DNA of 7,119 nucleotides from Chloroflexia bacterium (lineage in GTDB: Bacteria > Chloroflexota > Chloroflexia > Thermomicrobiales > UBA6265): NCBI GenBank assembly GCA_013694885.1, contig JACDBO010000071.1:1-7119 (forward strand). Direction: 5' to 3'. How positions within the stretch are numbered: the stretch's first letter is position 1; the number at the start of each line of letters is the position of its first letter. Below the pieces are notes generated by a model, which worked only from the letters and a program-made list of their open reading frames with translations, had not been told where the DNA came from and ran no database searches. Of the stretch, positions 1-5,335 are shown piece by piece. The translations under genes were made by a program, and so were the position numbers.

Positions 1-527
1 TCCTGGAGTATGCCGACTACGGGCTAACTGCCGGTCTGGCCAAGGCCGCTTACGCCGCTACCTACAATATCCTCGATAAGATCGCCGTCTTCCTCAAATG
101 GGAACTGGCCTTGCCCGAGAGTGAGACAGACACATCGTTCCGGCGAGTCTGGCATCCAGATCGAAGATCGAAAACGCTGCGCTCGGAAATCAGGGAAAAA
201 GATGACCCGAACCTCTATGCGCTGTACGACATGGCGCTTGAACTTGGGCAGCCTGCATTCAAGTACCTAGGTGACCTCCGACGCGCGATTACTCATCGGC
301 ACTTGGTCACGCATGACTGGCTACGCATGGTTGGAGAACACTCGACGGAGCAGGAGCACATCTTGCTTGACGATCTGATCAGCAGCGGGATCACGATGCT
401 CAAGTTCGTGAAAGCGGCGTTGGTCTATCTCGCCGCCTATCTGAGCCAAGAGCATGAGCGGAGGATGCATGCGGCACAAGGACTGGTTGCCCCGCTAGAG
501 TTCTGGTGGCAGGACGAGTTGCGGTAG
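1..527 (+). CDS. LA2681-like HEPN domain protein, C-terminal part (5' end outside window)
   Basis: The reading frame is open from base 3 to the TAG at 525-527, giving 174 visible residues with no start; the gene begins left of the window. The frame contains AYAATYNILDKIAVFL, then FRRVWH, then NLYALYDMALELG, and RRAITHRH. This order resembles, from memory, the LA2681-type HEPN family: a helix with NILDKIA, an FR.IW motif, an LxALY segment, and a basic R-x4-H motif. The R-x4-H residues are Arg at 279-281 and His at 294-296; a second pair, R-x5-H, ends at 300-302. HEPN domains with R-x4-6-H are often metal-independent RNases in defence or toxin systems. Members of this family often carry N-terminal TPR repeats, which cannot be checked here. 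RNase activity is inferred only. Base composition is lower in GC than the rest of the window. No partner antitoxin is visible downstream. Confidence 0.72.
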   Translation, partial: LEYADYGLTAGLAKAAYAATYNILDKIAVFLKWELALPESETDTSFRRVWHPDRRSKTLRSEIREKDDPNLYALYDMALELGQPAFKYLGDLRRAITHRHLVTHDWLRMVGEHSTEQEHILLDDLISSGITMLKFVKAALVYLAAYLSQEHERRMHAAQGLVAPLEFWWQDELR

Positions 528-635
528 CTGGGTGACCTTTGTGATCATCAAGGGAAGTATGTGTTCCTATGAATGGTGCGATCAGCGCCTTGACGCCGCA
601 ACGATGAGGCACTCTCAACTGAGGCAATCTGCGAC

Positions 636-926
636 GTGACACTATACCCCGTAGTGGTGGCCACTTGTGGCTTGGCGCTACTCGCTGGCACCGCTGGTAG
701 CACACTGGCGGCGCCGAACAATCAGTCGGGCCTCATCAACGTGAATCTCGACACCATCGTCGCGGAGGTGCCGATTTCCGTCGCCCTCCCCATCGGGGTT
801 GCGGCGAATGTCTGCAACGTCAGCGTGATCGAACTCAAGGAGACGGGCGCGACTAAATGTGATGCGCAGAACACGTCCAATGCGCTCAGCAATGCCGTGG
901 CGAAGTCACTGGTCGAACTGAACTAG
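636..926 (+). CDS. Small secreted protein with chaplin-like segment
   Basis: A 96-codon gene starting with GTG; GAGG at 621-624 lies 11 nt upstream. The frame is open back to a TGA at 591-593 with no other usual start. Residues 1-25 form a signal peptide: a hydrophobic stretch, then small residues with a likely cut near TLA/APNN. The mature part begins with a polar NNQSG, then GLINVNLD, and a Val-rich stretch VPISVALPIGVAANVC followed by NVSVIEL and a second Cys (C60 and C75, 14 residues between). The VPI.V...NVC..SV pattern with a following Cys resembles the chaplin domain of actinobacterial amyloid surface proteins, whose Cys spacing is slightly larger. Similar short exported proteins of unknown function occur in actinobacteria and Chloroflexota. 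The function is unknown; surface or extracellular location and a disulfide are inferences. The gene is followed after 74 nt by a strong terminator, so it is probably transcribed alone or with the gene before it. Confidence 0.68.
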   Translation: MTLYPVVVATCGLALLAGTAGSTLAAPNNQSGLINVNLDTIVAEVPISVALPIGVAANVCNVSVIELKETGATKCDAQNTSNALSNAVAKSLVELN

Positions 927-1000
927 GTTCGACACGAAACGACTTGGGACTTCATGACGCGGTAGATTGTCGAGTGCGCTTCTAGAACCCCTGGTGAAGG

Positions 1001-1040
1001 AAAAACGCGGGCAGCCAACACATCGGTTGCCCGCGTTTTT
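1001..1040 (+). terminator. Strong intrinsic terminator after the small secreted protein gene
   Basis: Left arm 1001-1016 (AAAAACGCGGGCAGCC) pairs with right arm 1025-1040 (GGTTGCCCGCGTTTTT) over 16 bp with one G:U, around an 8-nt loop. The GC-rich core is followed by a T run, and the A run on the other side means it could also work for minus-strand transcripts. It separates the left accessory genes from the regulator that starts at 1158. Confidence 0.93.
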
Positions 1041-1157
1041 CATTGCGTCGATCCGCGTTTCTTGCCACGACGAAACACACCGCCTCAGGTACCCGTCGAT
1101 CTCGGTGTAAACTGATGAGGAACGGGTCACCATCTCAGGCAAGGGGCAGAGGCGCGG

Positions 1158-3569
1158 ATGTCGAGCAGAAACCCCGTCGAACGTGTATCCTCCCCGTCCA
1201 TTTCACTCCTCCCCGTAATCGAACAAGAGCAAGGAATCGCCCAGATTCCGGCACCCCAGACATCGCTGGTTGGGCGGGATCGGGAGATAACGACCATTCA
1301 CGCACTGCTGAACCCGGCGGGCGGCGCCGGGGTTCGGCTGCTGACGTTGACCGGCCCCGGTGGGGTCGGCAAGACGCGCCTTGCCCTCCATGTCGCCGCC
1401 GCCCTCGACCGCGCCGACACATTTCCCGACGGTATCGCGTTCGTACCGCTGGCCGCGCTCCTGGACCCGGACCTCGTCCTGCCCGAGATCAGCCGGGCGC
1501 TTCGCCTTCGCGAGTCACCGGACGAACCGGTGCGTGATCGGCTGTTTCGTTCACTCGCGTGCCGTCGGGTTCTGCTCATTCTTGACAACTTCGAGCAAGT
1601 CGTCGATGCCGCGCCGTGCGTGACCGACCTCTTGGTAGCCTGCCCGCGCCTCACGGTGCTCGTCACCAGCCGGCAGGCACTGCCGATCAGCGCCCAGCAC
1701 CGCTTTCCGGTCCCTCCGCTGGCCCTGCCGCCACAATCCGATCCGGCTTCGCCCCTCTCGGTCGCCGAATTGGCCGCCATCGAAGCCGTGGACCTCTTCG
1801 CGGGGCGAGCAGCAGCGTCCGATCCCAGCTTCACGCTGACGCCGGCAATCGCGCCAGTGGTGGCCGAGATTTGTCGCCGCCTCGATGGGTTGCCGCTGGC
1901 CATTGAGCTCGCCGCCGCTCGATGCCGCCTGCTCTCGCCGGCTGCATTGCTGGCCCGCCTGGAGCATCGACTCCCCTTGTTGAGCGGCGGCTCACTCGAC
2001 CTTCCCGCCCGTCACCGGACACTCCGCGCCACCATTGCCTGGAGCTACAACCTGCTCGACCCAGACGAGCAATCGTCTTTCCGCGAGTTGTCGGTCTGCA
2101 CCGGTGGCATCGCGCTCGACTGCGTCGAGCGAGGACTGAGTGCGGCACCGTCCGCTCTCGACGCGGTCGCCTCACTCATCGACAAGAGTCTGATCCAGCG
2201 GATGGAGCAGGCGGATGGTGCGGACACCGGCCCGCGCTTCGTGATGCTGGAGACGATTCGGGAGTTTGGCCTGGAGCAGCTCGAACTCCACGGCGAGACC
2301 GCGATCGTGCGCCGAACCCATGCCCAGACGTTTCTCGCCCTCGCCGAGGAGGCATCGGCATACCTCACCGGGTCTCAGAAGGATGTCTGGCTCAATCGGC
2401 TGGCCCGCGAGCAGGACAACTTGCGGGCGGCGCTGTCGTGGGCGGTGGAGTCGGGCGAAGTCGAGATGGCAGCCCGCCTGGCAGCCGCGCTGTGGCCGTT
2501 CTGGCGGCAGCGGTTCCATGTCGCTGAGGGACGGGGCTGGCTGACGCGGGTGCTGCAGCCCGGCGACCGCATTGCACCCGGGCTGCGCGCCAAGGCGTTG
2601 GTCGGAGCCGGAACCCTGGCCTGGGTGGAGCAGGACTACGAGGCGGCGCGCGCCCGCTTCGCCGAGGCGCTGACGCTCGCGCGTGCGGTCGACGATGCCG
2701 CCGCCACTGGTCAGGCGCTGCTCGCCCTCGGCCGGTTGGCGGCGGACCGGGGAAACCAGCCGGGGGCGCGCTCGGCCTTCGATGCGGCGCTCTCCCTGTT
2801 TCAGCAGCGGACCGACGAAGCCGGGATCGCCAACAGCCTGCATGGCCTCGCCCTCGTTGCCCACAACGAGGGAGACGGCGACCTCAGCGCGGCTCTCTTC
2901 GACGATGCGCTCCGGCATTGGCGGGAACTCGGTCGCCCGTGGGGACTCTCCTGCTGCATTCACGGGCACCTCGGCGACATCGCGCGGGCCCAGGGTGACA
3001 TCGAGCGGGCAACAGCGCTCTACCGCGAGAGCCTGATCCTGAACCACGACCACGGCCACACGGAGAATCTCTCATGGCTGCTGATCGGCTTGGCGGCGGG
3101 CGCGATGCATGACCGAAACGGCACGCTAGCGGCCCGGCTCCTCGGCGCCGCCGGCTTCCTTCGGGAAGCGCTCGACGCCCCATTGCGCCCCGGCGGACGC
3201 GCGGACTACGAGTCACTGATTCCAACCGTACGCGCCCACCTCGGGGATGGGGCCTTTGCGTCCGCCTTCGCCGCCGGCCGGGCACTCTCGACGGAGGACG
3301 CGGTCGCCGAGGCCCTCGCGCCGGACCCTGAACCAGCTCGGCTGCCGTCCGCCACGTGCGCCACGGCGCCGAATCCCCACCATCTCTCGCGCCGCGAGAT
3401 CGAGGTGCTCGAGCTGCTGGTCGCCGGTCAGGCCAACCAGGAGATCGCCGACACCCTCTTCATCAGCGTCCCGACGGTCAAGGTTCACGTCCGCAACGTG
3501 CTGGCGAAACTCGGCGTACCCACCCGCTCCGCCGCCGCCGCCCTCGCCTACCAGCAAGGTCTCGTCTGA
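1158..3569 (+). CDS. NB-ARC/TPR ATPase regulator with C-terminal LuxR helix-turn-helix
   Basis: An 803-aa STAND-type transcription regulator. The ATG is the only usual start after the in-frame TGA at 1116-1118, with AGAGG at 1148-1152 five nt upstream. Domains in order: a short leader (1-33); an NTPase module with the LVGRDREI entry motif (37-44), Walker A GPGGVGKT (66-73), Walker B LLILDN (139-144), VTSR (169-172) and GLPLAIELAA (244-253); a winged-helix-like part with TIAWSYNLL (292-300) and IDKSLI (341-346); TPR-like helices roughly 415-640, including EQDNLRAALSWAV; the family's LLGAAGFLREAL region (661-672); and a LuxR-type HTH at about 741-803 (LSRREIEVLELL, NQEIADTLFIS, TVKVHVRNVLAKL). 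Such proteins bind ATP and a ligand or partner, change oligomer state and then bind DNA as activators. No kinase or sensor domain is fused, so the signal and targets are unknown. It lies convergent to the antiporter operon, which gives no direct evidence that it controls it. I see no convincing promoter in 1041-1157. Confidence 0.93.
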   Translation: MSSRNPVERVSSPSISLLPVIEQEQGIAQIPAPQTSLVGRDREITTIHALLNPAGGAGVRLLTLTGPGGVGKTRLALHVAAALDRADTFPDGIAFVPLAALLDPDLVLPEISRALRLRESPDEPVRDRLFRSLACRRVLLILDNFEQVVDAAPCVTDLLVACPRLTVLVTSRQALPISAQHRFPVPPLALPPQSDPASPLSVAELAAIEAVDLFAGRAAASDPSFTLTPAIAPVVAEICRRLDGLPLAIELAAARCRLLSPAALLARLEHRLPLLSGGSLDLPARHRTLRATIAWSYNLLDPDEQSSFRELSVCTGGIALDCVERGLSAAPSALDAVASLIDKSLIQRMEQADGADTGPRFVMLETIREFGLEQLELHGETAIVRRTHAQTFLALAEEASAYLTGSQKDVWLNRLAREQDNLRAALSWAVESGEVEMAARLAAALWPFWRQRFHVAEGRGWLTRVLQPGDRIAPGLRAKALVGAGTLAWVEQDYEAARARFAEALTLARAVDDAAATGQALLALGRLAADRGNQPGARSAFDAALSLFQQRTDEAGIANSLHGLALVAHNEGDGDLSAALFDDALRHWRELGRPWGLSCCIHGHLGDIARAQGDIERATALYRESLILNHDHGHTENLSWLLIGLAAGAMHDRNGTLAARLLGAAGFLREALDAPLRPGGRADYESLIPTVRAHLGDGAFASAFAAGRALSTEDAVAEALAPDPEPARLPSATCATAPNPHHLSRREIEVLELLVAGQANQEIADTLFISVPTVKVHVRNVLAKLGVPTRSAAAALAYQQGLV

Positions 3570-3600
3570 CCATCGGCCGACGAGCCACGGCCCTTCGTCA

Positions 3601-3954
3601 TTACCGGCGAGCGCGGAAGCGCGGTCGGAGCCAGCCGAGGATGTAGCCGAGGAAGGCGAAGATCAGCAGCGCCCAGACCAGTTGGACTTCATAGACCCAA
3701 AAGAGCAGCCGCACATCAACCCGGCCGAGATTCTGCAAAGAGAAGAGCAGGAGGAGGAACAGGATCACCGTCCACGCGATCAGGCGGGGCGTCCACGGCG
3801 AACGCGCCGGTGCCGGGGTCGCGGTCTGGACTGGCGCCGACGGCTGTCGAGACGTGCCGGGGTCGCGGCGTGCGTCCCGGTCCACGGGCGGCTGGCGTCC
3901 CGTGCCCGGTTCGGTCGATCCAGCTGACGGCTCCCGCCTTGGCTCTTCGTTCAT
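3601..3954 (-). CDS. LapA-domain (DUF1049) small membrane protein
   Basis: A 117-aa protein. The frame extends further upstream, but the ATG at 3952-3954 has an excellent AAGGGGAG site at 3963-3970 with 8-nt spacing, and the longer version would overlap mnhG and begin with non-family sequence. Residues 1-55 are hydrophilic, rich in Pro, Arg, Glu and Thr, and probably disordered. Then come two membrane helices (about 57-73 and 91-109) joined by SLQNLGRVDVRLLFW, ending in a basic tail RPRFRARR. The QN...V.V.....W core and the G..LGWL second helix match the LapA/DUF1049 family. In E. coli LapA works with LapB in regulating lipopolysaccharide synthesis, but many bacteria without LPS carry such domains, so that role should not be transferred. 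It is the last gene of the mrp group, 61 nt after mnhG and in the same direction, so it is probably cotranscribed. It may be a helper of membrane complexes; this is speculation. Confidence 0.85.
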   Translation of the reverse strand: MNEEPRREPSAGSTEPGTGRQPPVDRDARRDPGTSRQPSAPVQTATPAPARSPWTPRLIAWTVILFLLLLFSLQNLGRVDVRLLFWVYEVQLVWALLIFAFLGYILGWLRPRFRARR

Positions 3955-3962
3955 ACGCTCCA

Positions 3963-3970
3963 CTCCCCTT
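3963..3970 (-). promoter_or_regulatory. Ribosome binding site fixing the lapA-like start
   Basis: Read on the minus strand this is AAGGGGAG, 8 nt before the ATG at 3952-3954. It selects this internal ATG over the longer open frame that runs back into mnhG. Confidence 0.8.
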
Positions 3971-4015
3971 CCGCCGATTACCAGTAGCCGCGCGACCGTT
4001 GCTCGTGGGCCGATC

Positions 4016-4363
4016 TCAGAGTCGCCAGGTCGGCTCCTCCGGCTCCAGGTGGTGGCCGGACTCGTCGATTGCGCCCGGCGATCGCATGTGTTCATTGTCG
4101 AGAAACGCGCCGCGCCCCACCGCGTGTGACGCTACCGGCGTCGTCAGAAGCAGAATAGCGCCTATCAGGACCACGCGCGCGATGATCGCCGGGTCGCCGG
4201 TGATGAACGTGGCGCCGCAGAGCACGATGACCCCGAGAAAAACCGCCTTGCTCGCGGCATGCAGTTTGGCGTAGACATCGGACATCCGCACCAAACCGAT
4301 CACCCCCAGCGTCATGATGAACACACCGAACGCGACCAGCCCGTCCGCGATCCAGGCGGTCAT
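4016..4363 (-). CDS. mnhG: Na+/H+ antiporter subunit G (MnhG/MrpG)
   Basis: A 115-aa integral membrane subunit of the Mrp-type cation/proton antiporter, which exchanges cytoplasmic Na+ or K+ for external protons. Start ATG at 4361-4363 is chosen over a longer frame because AAGGAG lies at 4372-4377 (8 nt) and MnhG homology begins exactly here; the extension is Cys/Arg/Ser-rich and unlike the family. Three hydrophobic helices are visible (about 5-24, 38-54, 60-76). Family hallmarks are GLVRMSDVYAKLHAASKA (23-40; Pro is usual where this protein has Ser28) and LLLTTPVASHAVGR (71-84). The tail after residue 86 is hydrophilic with a HHLEPEEP run and is not conserved in the family. It follows mnhF after 64 nt and precedes the LapA-like gene by 61 nt. 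Confidence 0.95.
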   Translation of the reverse strand: MTAWIADGLVAFGVFIMTLGVIGLVRMSDVYAKLHAASKAVFLGVIVLCGATFITGDPAIIARVVLIGAILLLTTPVASHAVGRGAFLDNEHMRSPGAIDESGHHLEPEEPTWRL

Positions 4364-4371
4364 CGCTGCCG

Positions 4372-4377
4372 CTCCTT
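4372..4377 (-). promoter_or_regulatory. Ribosome binding site fixing the mnhG start
   Basis: AAGGAG on the minus strand, 8 nt before the ATG at 4361-4363, inside the 64-nt gap between mnhF and mnhG. It shows that mnhG is translated from its own site, not as an extension from further upstream. Confidence 0.85.
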
Positions 4378-4427
4378 GCCGAAGCGGAGGACTGAGTGCT
4401 TTTGACCGATGGAAACGTCCGACTCCA

Positions 4428-4694
4428 TCAGAACATCTTCCCTTCCCCGTGGTAGCGGGCCGCGGCGAGCGTCGAGATGAACGAGAGCAGCGCGAGCAAC
4501 AGCGCCGCGTCGAGGTAGTAGGCAACGCGGTTCGATGCCGCGAACAGCACGAGCAGGGCAACCAGCACCAGCGTCAGTGTGTCCAGGGCCAGAATCCGCA
4601 CCATCGGCGAGTCCGCCCGCACGACCACCGTGATGCAGACGAACGCGAGTGCCGTCATCCAAACAACCGCCGCGTAGAAGACGAGCTCATGCAT
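4428..4694 (-). CDS. mnhF: Na+/H+ antiporter subunit F (MnhF/MrpF)
   Basis: An 88-aa small membrane subunit of the Mrp antiporter. The ATG at 4692-4694 has GGAG at 4701-4704, 6 nt upstream. Three hydrophobic helices fill the protein (about 5-25, 33-52, 57-77). The family signature is clear: a basic residue and short loop (VVRADSPMVRILALDTL, 24-40) with the conserved Asp38 in the second helix, then YYLDAALLLALLSFISTLAAARY (59-81) ending at the membrane boundary. The ORF ends with TGA at 4428-4430. It is normal length for MrpF (about 85-95 aa). It is separated from the upstream mnhE by 146 nt that carry palindromic repeats, whereas E and F often abut or overlap in other genomes. Confidence 0.94.
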   Translation of the reverse strand: MHELVFYAAVVWMTALAFVCITVVVRADSPMVRILALDTLTLVLVALLVLFAASNRVAYYLDAALLLALLSFISTLAAARYHGEGKMF

Positions 4695-4754
4695 GGCAAG
4701 CTCCAGGAAGTACCGCCAGTATCAGCGAGAAACGCGTGCCGACCTTCCTCGGAT

Positions 4755-4794
4755 GATTCATGAATCTGTCATTTCGAGCCGCTCGGAATGACAG
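4755..4794. repeat. Two abutting palindromes in the mnhE-mnhF gap
   Basis: GATTCATGAATC at 4755-4766 is a perfect 12-bp palindrome. Overlapping it by one base, CTGTCATTTCGAGC (4766-4779) faces GCTCGGAATGACAG (4781-4794): 14-bp arms with one mismatch that is a G:U in one strand's RNA. The TCATTCCGAGC/GCTCGGAATGA type is, as general knowledge, a common intergenic dispersed repeat in Chloroflexota and other GC-rich genomes. It lacks a T run, so it is not an obvious terminator; it could stabilise or process the operon mRNA. Confidence 0.8.
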
Positions 4795-4840
4795 GCTGGT
4801 GGCTGTCCGCCGCCGTCGCGTGCTACCGACATGAGCCCGG

Positions 4841-5335
4841 TTACGGAAAGACATGCCGCTGGTAGCGCTCGTAGAACCGCTGCATCCGTGTCCGCTCGGC
4901 GTCGGGGTCCGCGGCGTCGATGAAATGGAAAAGCAGCACTCGTTCCTCCCGATCGATGTCGATCAATACCGAACCCGGTGACAACGACTCGACCAGACCC
5001 GTCGCCACGACACCGGTCGCCGAGCGCTCCCCGATCGGGACCTTGACGATGCCCGGCGCGGTGAGCGGACGCAGGCCAAGCACAACTCGCGCGACCCGCC
5101 AGGTGCCGACGATGATCTCCCCCGCGACGGCGAGGGCGAATGGTACGAAAGCCACGGCACGGCGAAGCACCGTCGGTCCATCGGGCCGCGCGGCGGGCAG
5201 CACGACCGAGCGCGAGAGCCAGAGCAGCAGCCCACCGAGCACGGCGCCGGTCAGTAAGTCGAGCGGCGCCAGGCTCGCCAGCGTCAGCGCGTAGACGGTC
5301 GTCAGCAGAGCGACGATCAGCACGACGATGGTCAC
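4841..5335 (-). CDS. mnhE: Na+/H+ antiporter subunit E (MnhE/MrpE)
   Basis: A 164-aa membrane subunit needed for assembly and activity of the Mrp complex. The chosen start is GTG at 5333-5335, which overlaps the TGA of mnhD (5332-5334) as GTGA; GGAGGG at 5342-5347 sits 6 nt upstream. A longer frame from 5398 lies inside mnhD, begins with an Arg/Ala-rich stretch unlike the family, and is rejected. Residues 1-20 and 24-45 are membrane helices, a third lies near 58-78, and then the cytoplasmic domain starts with AGEIIVGTWRVARVVLGLRP (71-90), PGIVKVPI (94-101), SLSPGSVLIDID (118-129) and LLFHFID (134-140), all in the order known for MnhE. Length is normal (about 160 aa). Translation is probably coupled to mnhD. 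Confidence 0.95.
   Translation of the reverse strand: MTIVVLIVALLTTVYALTLASLAPLDLLTGAVLGGLLLWLSRSVVLPAARPDGPTVLRRAVAFVPFALAVAGEIIVGTWRVARVVLGLRPLTAPGIVKVPIGERSATGVVATGLVESLSPGSVLIDIDREERVLLFHFIDAADPDAERTRMQRFYERYQRHVFP

Noticed and set aside
906..1142. 78-codon - strand frame in the gap before the regulator
   Set aside because: It runs through both arms of the strong terminator at 1001-1040 and has no family resemblance or ribosome site.
1041..1157. Sigma-70-type promoter for the regulator (TTGCCA near 1062, TAAACT near 1108)
   Set aside because: The two boxes are about 40 nt apart, far from the usual 17, and no better pair is visible.
2172..3059. 295-codon open frame on the - strand
   Set aside because: Antisense to the TPR part of the LuxR-type regulator; no recognisable domain and no ribosome site. 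Long antisense frames are expected at this GC content.
3570..3600. Possible bidirectional terminator between the convergent regulator and lapA-like genes
   Set aside because: Only 5-bp stems (GGCCG/CGGCC and GACGA/TCGTC) can be drawn and there is no T run on either strand.
3247..3927. 226-codon + frame crossing the end of the regulator into the lapA-like gene
   Set aside because: It is out of frame with the regulator's HTH and antisense to a clear membrane protein; Arg/Pro/Ser-rich composition only.
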